DNA of 44,575 nucleotides, from contig NZ_QJUA01000044.1 in NCBI RefSeq assembly GCF_003254575.1, positions 1 to 44,575 on the forward strand, written 5' to 3'. The notes under the pieces are model-generated. The model made no database searches. It was given only the letters and a program-made list of their open reading frames with translations, and was not told where the DNA came from. Below are positions 1 to 8,193 of this stretch, in pieces. How positions within the stretch are numbered: position 1 is the first letter of the stretch; each line of letters opens with the position of its first letter. Made by a program: the position numbers and the translations under genes. This stretch comes from Mycobacterium kyogaense. Its GTDB lineage: Bacteria > Actinomycetota > Actinomycetes > Mycobacteriales > Mycobacteriaceae.

Positions 1-1
1 C

Positions 2-175
2 TACCCCGACCGTGAGCCGTTGCCGGCGCCGCCGCCGGGCGGCCGGCCGCCCGGCCCGCCCGCCGAGGCCCCGCCGAACCTGCAATCGACCCCCGGGCCG
101 ACACCTCTGCCGCAGTACGTGCCGGCGCCCGGCGGCATCCCGCCCGTCACACCCGCAGATGGAGGAGGCCAGTGA
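2..175 (+). CDS. Mce family protein, C-terminal fragment (MceC position)
   Basis: Only the last 57 codons are in the window; the gene starts before base 1. The visible part is a proline- and glycine-rich tail with no domain. Such tails are usual at the C-terminus of mycobacterial Mce proteins, the extracytoplasmic substrate-binding subunits of lipid importers. Its TGA overlaps the GTG of the next gene by four bases (GTGA), so it belongs to the same operon. Because mceD, mceE and mceF follow, this should be the MceC subunit. That rests on position, not on a visible domain. Confidence 0.7.
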   Translation, partial: YPDREPLPAPPPGGRPPGPPAEAPPNLQSTPGPTPLPQYVPAPGGIPPVTPADGGGQ

Positions 176-1527
176 CGCGTATGCCGCGGACCTTCCTCAT
201 CGCCGCGCTGGTGGTGATCCTCGCCGGCGGTGTCGTCGTGCTGCTTCGCACCACCGATCGGATCGACCGCACCCACGCGGTCGCCTACTTCGAGAACACC
301 AACGGCATCTATGCCGGCGACTACGTCAGCATCGTCGGGGTGCCCGTCGGCAGGATCGAATCGATCGAGCCGCAGCCCGAGTCGGTGAAGGTCAGCTTCT
401 GGTACGACAGCAAGTACAAGGTGCCTGCCGACGTCAAGGCGGCGATCCTGTCGCCGACTCTGGTGACGGCGCGCAGCATCCAGCTCACGCCCGCCTACAC
501 CGACGGGCCCGTCCTGCGCGATGACGCGGTGATCCCGCGGGAACGCACCGCAGTGCCTGTGGAGTGGGATCAGGTCCGCGAACAACTGGCCAAGCTGGCC
601 GACAGCCTGCAGCCGACCGAGCCCGGCGGTGTGAGCCCACTGGGCTCGGCGATCAACACCACCGCCGACAATCTGCGGGGCCAGGGCGCCAACATCCGCG
701 ACGCCGTCATCAAACTGTCGCAAGCCATTTCAGCGCTGGGCGACAAGAGCACCAACGTCTTCTCCACCGTCAAGAACCTGGCCATCCTGGTGTCGGCGCT
801 GCAGGACAGCACCGACGTGATGCGCCAGCTCAACCAGAATCTCGCCAGCGTGACCGGACTCCTCGCCGACGATCCCGACGAGGTGGCCAACGCCGTCCGC
901 GATCTCAATGCCGTGGTGGGCGAGGTGCAGACGTTCGTGGCCGAGAATCGCGAATCGCTGGGCACCACCTCCGACAAGCTCGCCGGGGTCACCCAGGCGC
1001 TGACCGACAGCCTCGGTGATCTCAAGCAGTTCCTGCACGTCGGCCCGAACACGCTGCAGAACTACGTGAACATCTGGCAGCCGGCCCAGGGGGCGGTCAG
1101 CAGCGTCCCGATGATCAACAACTTCTCCGATCCGATCTCGTTCCTGTGCGGCGCCATCCAGGCGGCCTCCCGGCTGGGCGCCGAGGAGTCGGCGAAGCTG
1201 TGCGTGCAGTACCTGGCGCCCATCATCAAGAACCGGCAGTACAACTTCCTGCCCGTCGCGCAGAACGTGTTCGTCGGTGCCAGCACCCGGCCCAACGAGC
1301 TGACCTACAGCGAGGACTGGTTGCGGCCCGATTATGTTCCGCCGCAAGGCCCCTCGGCACCGTCCGTCGCTCAGGGGCCGGGTCCCGGCCCGGCACAAGC
1401 GCCCACCGAGGGGGCGCCGCTGCCCCCGTCGATGGGCCCGCTGCTGCCCGCCGAGGCGATTCCGACCACGCCCGACCCGGCCGCCGGCCTGCAGGGCATG
1501 ATGGTGCCCCCGGGAGGGACGCCGTGA
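172..1527 (+). CDS. mceD: Mce family protein MceD
   Basis: This is a 451-residue subunit of an Mce lipid-import complex, anchored in the membrane and facing the cell envelope. It has one N-terminal membrane segment (about residues 7-25) and then the MlaD/Mce domain (about 37-115, with the GIYAGDYVSIVGVPVGRIESI stretch). A long alpha-helical region follows to about residue 300, then a proline-rich tail. The GTG start overlaps the previous stop, and the stop overlaps the mceE start by four bases. Length and architecture match mycobacterial MceD subunits. I cannot say which of the mce operons this is: its 451 residues equal my recollection of Mce4D, but that alone is not decisive. Confidence 0.9.
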   Translation: MTRMPRTFLIAALVVILAGGVVVLLRTTDRIDRTHAVAYFENTNGIYAGDYVSIVGVPVGRIESIEPQPESVKVSFWYDSKYKVPADVKAAILSPTLVTARSIQLTPAYTDGPVLRDDAVIPRERTAVPVEWDQVREQLAKLADSLQPTEPGGVSPLGSAINTTADNLRGQGANIRDAVIKLSQAISALGDKSTNVFSTVKNLAILVSALQDSTDVMRQLNQNLASVTGLLADDPDEVANAVRDLNAVVGEVQTFVAENRESLGTTSDKLAGVTQALTDSLGDLKQFLHVGPNTLQNYVNIWQPAQGAVSSVPMINNFSDPISFLCGAIQAASRLGAEESAKLCVQYLAPIIKNRQYNFLPVAQNVFVGASTRPNELTYSEDWLRPDYVPPQGPSAPSVAQGPGPGPAQAPTEGAPLPPSMGPLLPAEAIPTTPDPAAGLQGMMVPPGGTP

Positions 1528-2672
1528 GGCCCGCGGTGCGCGCCGCCGCCGTCGCGGTCGTCTCGGTCGGACTGCTGTCGGGTTGCTCGGAGTGGCGTGG
1601 CCTGAACTCGGTTCCGCTGCCCGGCGTCGAAGGCACCGGGCCGGGGGCGTTCACCATCGAGGCGCAGATGCCCGACGTCAACGCGATCGAACCGAACTCC
1701 CGCGTGCGCGTCGGTGATGTCAACGTCGGCCACGTCCGCAAGATCGAGCGCCAGGGCTGGCACGCCCTGGTGACGATGGAACTCAACGGCAACGTCGTGC
1801 TCCCCGCCAACGCCACCGCGACCCTGGGGCAGACCAGCCTGCTGGGGTCTCAGCACATCGAGCTGGCCCCGCCCACCGACGTCGCCCCGGCGGGCCGACT
1901 GCACCAGGGGTCGCTGATCCCGCTGTCGTCGTCGAAGGCGTTCCCGACCACCGAGCAGGCACTGGCCGCGGTGGCGATGCTGCTCAACGGGGGCGGTATC
2001 GGGGACATCCAGGACATCACCGAGGCCTTGAGCGTCGCGTTCGCCGGGCGGGAAGGTGACCTGCGCAGCCTGATCGAGCAACTCGACCTCGCGATCGGCT
2101 ACCTCGACGACCAGAAGCAGGACATCATCGACGCCGCCGACAGCCTCAACAACCTGGTCGGGCAGTTCGCCGACCAGAAACCGGTCGTGGACAAGGCGCT
2201 CAAGACGATTCCCGACGCTCTGTCGGTGCTCAAGGACCAACGCAAGAACCTGGCCGAGGCGCTGACGCAGCTCGGCAGATTCAGTGCACTGGCCGCAGAT
2301 TCGGTCAATCAGACCAAGGAGGCCCTCGTCGCCGAGCTCCGCGATCTCGGTCCGACGGTGGAGCAGCTGGCCAATGCCGGACCGGCGCTGACCCGTGCGC
2401 TCAGCTTCCTGCCCACGTTCCCGTTCCCGAAGGAAACGCTGACCAACTGGATTCGCGGTGACTACGCCAATCTGACGCTGGTCCTCGATCTGACGCTGAG
2501 CCGCATCGATCAGGGCATCTTCACCGGCTCGCGGTGGGAGTGCGACCTGACGTGGCTGGAGCTGCAGTGGGGCCGGACCATCGGTCAGTTCCCGAGCCCC
2601 TGCAATGCAGGTGGTCCCGGCACCGCGGGCAACCCGCTGGTGGCCCCGTACCGATTCGACCAGGGGCGCTGA
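1524..2672 (+). CDS. mceE: Mce family lipoprotein MceE
   Basis: This is a 382-residue lipoprotein of the Mce importer, the usual identity of the fifth Mce subunit. The N-terminus is a short signal peptide ending in a lipobox (LLSGC) with the lipidated cysteine at residue 21. The Mce domain covers about residues 40-125 (VNAIEPNSRVRVGDVNVGHVRKI), and a coiled-coil-like helical part follows. The GTG start at 1524 is preferred over upstream in-frame positions because it gives a proper lipoprotein signal and a GTGA overlap with mceD. The next gene starts one base after the stop. Confidence 0.92.
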   Translation: MRPAVRAAAVAVVSVGLLSGCSEWRGLNSVPLPGVEGTGPGAFTIEAQMPDVNAIEPNSRVRVGDVNVGHVRKIERQGWHALVTMELNGNVVLPANATATLGQTSLLGSQHIELAPPTDVAPAGRLHQGSLIPLSSSKAFPTTEQALAAVAMLLNGGGIGDIQDITEALSVAFAGREGDLRSLIEQLDLAIGYLDDQKQDIIDAADSLNNLVGQFADQKPVVDKALKTIPDALSVLKDQRKNLAEALTQLGRFSALAADSVNQTKEALVAELRDLGPTVEQLANAGPALTRALSFLPTFPFPKETLTNWIRGDYANLTLVLDLTLSRIDQGIFTGSRWECDLTWLELQWGRTIGQFPSPCNAGGPGTAGNPLVAPYRFDQGR

Positions 2673-2673
2673 C

Positions 2674-4173
2674 ATGCGGCTGACGCGGCGAATACTCCTG
2701 CAGATGGCGATCTTCGCGCTCATCGCGACGATCGCGCTGACGATCATGGTCTTCGGTTACATGCGGTTGCCGGCGTTCTTCGGCGTCGGGCAGTACCAGG
2801 TCACGATGAAGCTGGCCGAAAGCGGCGGCCTGTACCCGCGCGGCAACGTCACCTACCGCGGCGTCGAGGTCGGCGAGGTCAAGAGCATCGCGCTGACCGA
2901 CACCGGGGTGTCCGCGGTGTTGACGCTGAACTCCGACGTCCCGATCCCCGCCGACGTCGAGGCCGAAGTGCACAGTGTGTCCGCGGTGGGTGAGCAGTTC
3001 GTCCAGCTGTTACCGCGCAGCGCGGGCGGCCCGATGCTGCGCAACGGCGACGTCATTCCCGAGGACCGCACGACGGTGCCGACCGACACGAACACCGTCC
3101 TGGACGCCACCAATCGAGGGTTGCAAGCGATACCGCAGGAGAACCTGCAGACCGTGGTCGACGAGGCGTACACCGCCGTCGGCGGCCTGGGTCCGGAGTT
3201 GCGCCGTCTGGTCAGCGGCAGCTCGACACTGGCCATCGACGCCCGCGCGAATCTCGACTCGCTGATCACCGTCGTGGATCAGTCGCAGCCGGTGCTGGAC
3301 AGCCAGATCGAGACCGGGGACTCCATCCGGGCCTGGGCGTCGAACCTGGCGACGGTCACCGGTCAACTGCAGCGGCAGGACCAGGCGGTGGGCGGCATCC
3401 TCGACAAGGGCCCGGGTGCCGCCGAAGAGGTGCGGGCGCTGTTCGACCGGCTGCGACCCACGCTGCCGATCGTGCTGGCCAATCTCGCCAGCGTGGGCGA
3501 GGTGCTGGTCACCTACCAGCCCAGCCTCGAGCAGCTGCTGGTGCTGCTGCCGCAGGGCACCGCGGTCACCCAGGCCGTCGGCGTGCACAAGCGCAACACC
3601 AAGCAGGACTACATGGGTGATGCGCTGAACTTCAACCTCAACCTCGCGATCCCGGCCTTCCCGGCGCCGATCCCGCTGCCCCCGCAGGCGTTGCCGCCAC
3701 CGTGCACCACGGGCTTCTTGCCCGCGCAGCAGCGGCGGGTGCCGACGTTCGAGGACTATCCGGACCGTCCGCCGGGCAACGTCTACTGCAGGGTGCCGCA
3801 GGACGCGCCGTTCAACGTGCGCGGCGCCCGCAACCTGCCGTGCGTCGAGAGGCCCGGCAAGCGGGCGCCGACGTGGCAGGAATGTGAGAGCGACGAGGTG
3901 TACGTGCCGCTCAACGACGGATACAACTGGAAAGGCGACCCGAACGCCACGGCGTCCGGGCAGGCCGTGCCCGACATTCCGCCGGACATCCCACCCACCG
4001 GAGCTGCTCCAGCGCAACCCGCGCCCCCGCCGATCGCGGCCGCCGAATACGATCCGGCAAGCGGCACGTACGTCGGACCGGACGGACGTGTCTACACACA
4101 GTCCAATCTGGCCAACGGTGCCGCAGAGGAGAAGACATGGCAGACGATGCTCCTCCCCCCGAAGGGGAAGTGA
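2674..4173 (+). CDS. mceF: Mce family protein MceF
   Basis: This is the sixth Mce subunit, 499 residues, anchored by an N-terminal membrane segment (about residues 8-30). An Mce domain follows (about 38-115, with GLYPRGNVTYRGVEVGEVKSI), then a helical region to about 300, and a proline-rich extracellular tail with several cysteines. The ATG sits one base after the mceE stop, so translation is probably coupled. The 3' end overlaps the next gene by 37 bases. The family delivers lipids such as sterols or fatty acids to the YrbE permease; the substrate here cannot be read from the sequence. Confidence 0.92.
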   Translation: MRLTRRILLQMAIFALIATIALTIMVFGYMRLPAFFGVGQYQVTMKLAESGGLYPRGNVTYRGVEVGEVKSIALTDTGVSAVLTLNSDVPIPADVEAEVHSVSAVGEQFVQLLPRSAGGPMLRNGDVIPEDRTTVPTDTNTVLDATNRGLQAIPQENLQTVVDEAYTAVGGLGPELRRLVSGSSTLAIDARANLDSLITVVDQSQPVLDSQIETGDSIRAWASNLATVTGQLQRQDQAVGGILDKGPGAAEEVRALFDRLRPTLPIVLANLASVGEVLVTYQPSLEQLLVLLPQGTAVTQAVGVHKRNTKQDYMGDALNFNLNLAIPAFPAPIPLPPQALPPPCTTGFLPAQQRRVPTFEDYPDRPPGNVYCRVPQDAPFNVRGARNLPCVERPGKRAPTWQECESDEVYVPLNDGYNWKGDPNATASGQAVPDIPPDIPPTGAAPAQPAPPPIAAAEYDPASGTYVGPDGRVYTQSNLANGAAEEKTWQTMLLPPKGK

Positions 4174-4778
4174 CGGAGACAGCACCGGACACCAGCGTCG
4201 AACCGACAGACACCGACAGCGCTGACACCGACAGCGCCGACACCGACGGTGCCGACACCGACGAGAACGCCGACGCGCGGCCGCCGCGCGAACCGTGGTC
4301 CTCGGTGAAGATCGCGCTCGTCGGGGGACTGGCCGGCGTCGTGGCGCTCGCGGGTCTGACGGGCTGGCTGGGATTCCGGACCTGGGAGTCGCAGCGGGCC
4401 GAGCAGGCTCACGAATTGTTCCTGCAGGTGGGCCGCCAGGGTGCGTTGAACTTGACCACGATCGACTGGCAGGAGGCCGACGCCGACGTGCAGCGCATCC
4501 TGGACTCGGCGACAGGCACGTTCTATGACGACTTCCAGAAGCGAGCCCAGGCGTTCGCCGATGTCGTGAAGCAGGCGAAATCGAAGTCCGAGGGGACCAT
4601 CGCCGAAGCGGGCCTGGAGTCCTCGACGGACAACGAGGCCGAGGTGCTGGTCGCGGTGAACGTCAAGACGACGAATGCCGGGGCCCCCGAACAACAGCCG
4701 CGAGCCTGGCGGATGCGGATCTCGGTGGAGAAGATCGGCGACGAGGCCAAGGTGTCCAACGTGGAGTTCGTGCCGTGA
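4137..4778 (+). CDS. Mce-associated membrane protein (Mam)
   Basis: The product has 213 residues: an acidic cytoplasmic N-terminus (1-50), one membrane segment (about 57-80) and a soluble C-terminal domain related to the NTF2-like fold of Mce-associated (Mam) proteins. These small proteins accompany mce operons and are thought to stabilise the importer. The ATG lies inside the end of mceF, preceded by a purine-rich stretch (GAGGAGAAG), and the stop overlaps the next gene by four bases. The N-terminus contains four 15-bp tandem repeats (4209-4268) encoding Asp-Thr-Asp-rich units. Confidence 0.85.
   Translation: MADDAPPPEGEVTETAPDTSVEPTDTDSADTDSADTDGADTDENADARPPREPWSSVKIALVGGLAGVVALAGLTGWLGFRTWESQRAEQAHELFLQVGRQGALNLTTIDWQEADADVQRILDSATGTFYDDFQKRAQAFADVVKQAKSKSEGTIAEAGLESSTDNEAEVLVAVNVKTTNAGAPEQQPRAWRMRISVEKIGDEAKVSNVEFVP
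4209..4268 (+). repeat. Four 15-bp tandem repeats inside a Mam gene
   Basis: Four consecutive 15-base units, each starting GACACCGAC, begin at 4209, 4224, 4239 and 4254. The first two differ at one base and the last two are more diverged. They stay in frame and encode an Asp-Thr-Asp-x-x motif in the cytoplasmic tail of the Mce-associated protein. The in-frame unit length would allow copy-number change without breaking the gene. Confidence 0.85.
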
Positions 4779-5398
4779 CCGACGAGAAGAGCACCGAGGT
4801 GACCGAGGTGACCGCCGAGACCGCCGACGAGACGGTCGACGAGACGTCGACGGCACAGGAGGCCCCACCGATCGAGGACCAGAGCGGCGCGGCCGCCCCG
4901 GCGACGCGGCGTCGGCCGACCTGGTCGCGGGTCGTCGCATTCGCGGTGCTGCCGGCGCTGGCGCTGCTCCTCGCCCTGGGTGCGGGCTACCTGAAGTGGC
5001 AGGACAACGGCGTGCGCAACGGTGAGGTCGCCGCGGCGACGTCGATGCAGGCGGCGCGGGACGGCACAGTCGCGTTGCTGTCCTACACGCCCGACAAGGT
5101 CGAGCAGCAGCTCGGCGCCGCGCGTGATCTGCTCACCGGCCAGTTCCGCGACTCGTACACGTCGCTGACCAATGACGTCGTGATCCCGGGCGCCAAGCAG
5201 AAGCAGATCGCTGCCGTGGCGTCCGTGCCCGCCGCGGCGTCGGTGTCCGCCACGCCCGAGAAGGCTGTCGTGCTGGTGTTCGTCAATCAGACCGTCACCG
5301 TCGGCAACGACGCTCCGACCGACACGAACTCGAGCGTGCGTGTCACGCTCGAGAAGGTTGGTGACCGCTGGCTGATCTCGGAGTTCGACCCGGTCTGA
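4775..5398 (+). CDS. Second Mce-associated membrane protein (Mam)
   Basis: This 207-residue protein has the same plan as the gene before it: an acidic N-terminus rich in Glu, Thr and Val (1-45), one membrane segment (about 53-73) and a C-terminal domain ending in VTLEKVGDRWLISEFDPV, typical of Mce-associated proteins. The GTG start overlaps the previous stop (GTGA). It is the last gene of the mce operon: the next gene is on the other strand and its stop codon directly abuts this one. The exact role in lipid import is inferred from family context. Confidence 0.85.
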   Translation: MTDEKSTEVTEVTAETADETVDETSTAQEAPPIEDQSGAAAPATRRRPTWSRVVAFAVLPALALLLALGAGYLKWQDNGVRNGEVAAATSMQAARDGTVALLSYTPDKVEQQLGAARDLLTGQFRDSYTSLTNDVVIPGAKQKQIAAVASVPAAASVSATPEKAVVLVFVNQTVTVGNDAPTDTNSSVRVTLEKVGDRWLISEFDPV

Positions 5399-6205
5399 TC
5401 ACGTCCTGCGACCGGGGTGGCTGCGGCCCAGCAAGGGCAGCAGCAGCCGGTGCGGTGCATAGCGATAGAGCAGCGCAGCCGCCCTGTTGGGCACGCCGGG
5501 AACGATCACGCCGCGCCCCTTGTCGAGGCCGTCGATCGCTGTGCGCGCCACCGCATCGGCCTGCTCCCACAGGAACGGCGGCAGCATCTTCTCTGCCTCC
5601 TCGTCGGGAATGCCCGCGGTAGCGCCGAACTCGGTGCGTACGGGCCCGGGGCACACCACGGCCGCGGTCACGCCGCTGTCCCGCAGTTCCTCACGCAGGG
5701 CTTCGGTGTAGGACAGCACGAACGCTTTGGCCGCCCCATAGGAGGCCTGGAACGGCACCGGCCCGAACGCGCCGACCGAGGCGACGTTGAGCACCGCGCC
5801 GCGCCCGCGTGCCACCATCGCGGGCACGAATCGCGCACTCAGATCCACCACCGCCGCGACGTCGAGCTCGATCAGTCGCAGTTCGTCGGACACACTCACC
5901 CGCGCGACCGGTCCCAGGTTCGACATGCCGGCGTTGTTGACGAGTATCTCGACGGTCACCCCGAGTGCGGCCACCTGATCGGGCAGCGTGGCCCGCTGCG
6001 CCGGATCAGCCAGGTCGACGGGAAGCACATAGGCGCGGGAGTCGAGGGACTGCGCCAGCGCGGTCAGTTTGTCGGCACGCCGGGCCACCAGCACCACCGG
6101 GTAGCCGCGGGCGGCGAACTCGCGGGCGATCTGTTCGCCGATGCCCGACGATGCGCCGGTGACGAGCACCGCCCCGGTCTCCGAGACAGGTGGCAGCAGC
6201 GTCAT
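5399..6205 (-). CDS. Short-chain dehydrogenase/reductase (SDR)
   Basis: This 268-residue classical SDR probably oxidises or reduces a hydroxyl or keto group with NAD(P). Visible are the cofactor-binding TGASSGIG (about 16-23), NNAG (90-93) and the catalytic Ser143, Tyr156 and Lys160 (YGAAK). The substrate is unknown. An Arg pair after the first beta-strands (ARR, 41-43) suggests NADP. The gene converges on the mce operon with no spacer, so the two stop codons form TGATCA. It diverges from the acyltransferase-like gene at 6229 with only 23 bases between the start codons. Confidence 0.88.
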   Translation of the reverse strand: MTLLPPVSETGAVLVTGASSGIGEQIAREFAARGYPVVLVARRADKLTALAQSLDSRAYVLPVDLADPAQRATLPDQVAALGVTVEILVNNAGMSNLGPVARVSVSDELRLIELDVAAVVDLSARFVPAMVARGRGAVLNVASVGAFGPVPFQASYGAAKAFVLSYTEALREELRDSGVTAAVVCPGPVRTEFGATAGIPDEEAEKMLPPFLWEQADAVARTAIDGLDKGRGVIVPGVPNRAAALLYRYAPHRLLLPLLGRSHPGRRT

Positions 6206-6228
6206 GGCGTCAGCCTAGCCTTGGCGTC

Positions 6229-7470
6229 ATGACGTCGCGCCGACTCACCGCTGTCGACGCGCAGATGCTCCTGCTGTCGGCGGCGACCCCGAACGACCAG
6301 TTCCTGCTCTACGGTTTCGGCGCACCGGTCGACGCCGCGGCGGCGCTCGCGGGGGTCCGTGACGCTGCCTCCCGCTGTGCCGAGCTGAGGGTCAGGGTTC
6401 GCGATCGCGGCCCGTGGCGCTACCCGGTGTGGCAGCGATGCGACGTGGGTGCCGACCAGTTCGTGGTGCACGACGCGACCACGTGGGCGGGTGCGCTCGC
6501 GACGGTGGCCGCGCTGGCCGGTGATCAGGTCGATGCCCATGTCCACCCGTGGCGGCTGCACGTCTTTCCCGACGTCGACGCGCTCCCTGGTGTCGGTGCG
6601 GGATCAATTGCGGTGCTGCAGATTTCGCATTCCCTGGCCGACGGCGGGCGAGCGTCGGCTTTGGCGGCTCGGCTCTTCGGGCGCGCGGGGGCCCTGGAGG
6701 CGGTGAGGCCGTTGCCGACCCACGGCTTCGTGTATCGGTCGGCGGCCGCTGCCCGTGCGCATCGCCGACTCGTCCGGGACACCGACGCGGGACTCGTTCC
6801 GGCGCCGGCGGTGTCGTGCCCGGCGTTGCGCAGCAACACCGCGCCGGTTGGCGCGGTCCACGTCCGCACCGTCGTCCGCCGTCGCGATGAGCTGGCCGGT
6901 CCGACGGTCACCGTCGCCGCGCTCTCCGCGATCTCGGCAGCCCTGTCCGCGCACCTGCGGGCGTCCGGCGACGATCCGGAGCGGCTCGGTGCGGAGATTC
7001 CGATGGCGAAACCCGGTGTGCGTCGGGCCAACAACCACTTCGGCAACGTCGGCGTCGGGCTCTACCCGCAGCTGCCGCATCGGCAGCGGGCGCAGGCGAT
7101 CGTCCAGGACCTGCTCCGGCGCCGCCGGCGGGTGTCGCATCCGGCGATGGCCGCGCAAGATACGTCCTTCGCCGCCATCCCGGCCGCGCTGCTGCGGTGG
7201 GGGATGGGGCAGTTCGACCCGGCGCAACGCTCACCGACGGTCGCCGGCAACACCGTCGTCTCCAGCGTGAACAGGGGGCGGGCGGACCTCTCCTTCGGTG
7301 CCGCGCCTGTTGTGCTCACCGCGGGCTTTCCCGCACTGTCGCCGATGATGGGTCTCACGCACGGGGTGCACGGCATCGGCGACACCGTCGCGATCAGTCT
7401 TTACGCCGCCGAGTCGGCGATCGGCGACATCGACGCCTACACCGAGCGGCTCGTTCACGAACTCGGTTGA
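6229..7470 (+). CDS. WS/DGAT-like (DUF1298) acyltransferase homologue
   Basis: This 413-residue protein is related to the wax ester synthase/diacylglycerol acyltransferase family, which joins acyl-CoA to alcohols or diacylglycerol. The active-site motif HHxxxDG appears here as SHSLADG (133-139): the catalytic His134 and Asp138 are kept and the first His is Ser. The C-terminal half contains the NTVVSSVNRG stretch typical of the DUF1298 domain. It is shorter than usual tgs proteins (about 450-470). I chose the ATG at 6229, since upstream codons would overlap the divergent SDR. Its 3' end overlaps the TetR gene tail-to-tail by 16 bases. It could be a non-TAG-forming condensing enzyme. Confidence 0.7.
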   Translation: MTSRRLTAVDAQMLLLSAATPNDQFLLYGFGAPVDAAAALAGVRDAASRCAELRVRVRDRGPWRYPVWQRCDVGADQFVVHDATTWAGALATVAALAGDQVDAHVHPWRLHVFPDVDALPGVGAGSIAVLQISHSLADGGRASALAARLFGRAGALEAVRPLPTHGFVYRSAAAARAHRRLVRDTDAGLVPAPAVSCPALRSNTAPVGAVHVRTVVRRRDELAGPTVTVAALSAISAALSAHLRASGDDPERLGAEIPMAKPGVRRANNHFGNVGVGLYPQLPHRQRAQAIVQDLLRRRRRVSHPAMAAQDTSFAAIPAALLRWGMGQFDPAQRSPTVAGNTVVSSVNRGRADLSFGAAPVVLTAGFPALSPMMGLTHGVHGIGDTVAISLYAAESAIGDIDAYTERLVHELG

Positions 7471-8138
7471 GCGGCAGGCTCGCTTCTCTCCGCGACCGCC
7501 CGCAACGACTGCTGCGCGGTCTCGCGATCATCGCCCATCCCGACCAGCGCGTCGATGATGAGGGGCCCCAGAACCTGTGTCAGACCGTGGCCCTCGTGGC
7601 CGAAGAAGCCGGCGGTCTCGAGCATCACCGCGCCATGGTTGAGGCTCCACAGTCGAGCAGCCACGGAACTCTCGTCGTCGGGTCGGATACGTCCGGCGGC
7701 CATCATCCGGTGCACGGCGTTGCGGAGCGCGCCGAACGAGGCCGCCCATTCGGCGCGATCGGTGGCGTTGCCGGTCGTCGTCAGATCCGACCGGTGCTGG
7801 GCGATGGACGCCGGGGCGGACGTGCCGAACATCAGCTGATAGCGCTGGGGGTTGGCCATCGCGAAGCGGTGATAGGCCAACCCCATGGCCAGGAAGTCGG
7901 CCACGGGATCGTCGGTCAGCGGCACTTCGGTGAGCACGGCGGTGAACCTGTCGAAGACCTCCCGAGCGATCGCATCGAGAAGCCCCGTCATACCGCCGAA
8001 GTGCGTGTACAGCGCCATCGTCGACGTTCCCGCTTCGGTTGCCACTGCACGTGCGCGCAACGCGGCCACGCCGTCGCGTTCGAGGAGGCGCACCCCGGCG
8101 TCGATCAGGGCTTCCGGCATCGAGCTCATGGTTGCCAT
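7455..8138 (-). CDS. TetR family transcriptional regulator
   Basis: This 227-residue repressor-type regulator has an N-terminal TetR helix-turn-helix (about 10-55, with AGTSTMALYTHFGG) and a C-terminal ligand domain of the WHG type. It is divergent from the carotenoid oxygenase gene. Two near-identical palindromes lie in the 55 bases between them, so it very likely represses itself and the oxygenase. The order matches my recollection of Mtb Rv0653c/Rv0654. The start is uncertain: ATG at 8138, 8129 or 8120 are all possible, and none has a strong ribosome-binding site. The inducer is unknown; an apocarotenoid would be a reasonable guess. Confidence 0.9.
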   Translation of the reverse strand: MATMSSMPEALIDAGVRLLERDGVAALRARAVATEAGTSTMALYTHFGGMTGLLDAIAREVFDRFTAVLTEVPLTDDPVADFLAMGLAYHRFAMANPQRYQLMFGTSAPASIAQHRSDLTTTGNATDRAEWAASFGALRNAVHRMMAAGRIRPDDESSVAARLWSLNHGAVMLETAGFFGHEGHGLTQVLGPLIIDALVGMGDDRETAQQSLRAVAERSEPAAQPSS

Positions 8139-8144
8139 CGTGCC

Positions 8145-8157
8145 ATAACGGTGTTAT
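8145..8157. promoter_or_regulatory. TetR operator, copy 1
   Basis: This is the perfect inverted repeat ATAAC-GGT-GTTAT. A second copy with the same arms lies 25 bases further on. It sits 7 bases upstream of the TetR start codon, so a bound repressor would block its own gene. Assignment to the neighbouring TetR protein is inferred from position. Confidence 0.75.
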
Positions 8158-8169
8158 ACAAGACGCACG

Positions 8170-8182
8170 ATAACGCTGTTAT
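8170..8182. promoter_or_regulatory. TetR operator, copy 2
   Basis: This is the perfect inverted repeat ATAAC-GCT-GTTAT, identical in both arms to copy 1. Centre-to-centre distance is 25 bp. It directly abuts the ribosome-binding site (GGAGG at 8184-8188) of the carotenoid oxygenase gene. Confidence 0.75.
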
Positions 8183-8193
8183 AGGAGGCGGAC

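Noticed and set aside
1371..2747. Long minus-strand open frame opposite mceE
   Set aside because: High GC leaves antisense frames open. The product is low-complexity, rich in Arg, Gly and Asp, with no recognisable domain, and the plus-strand mceE is clear.
1..5398. Assignment of the mce genes to mce4 (sterol importer)
   Set aside because: The MceD length and the two following Mam genes fit mce4, but the downstream genes do not match the Mtb mce4 surroundings I remember, and the yrbE/mceA part is outside the window.
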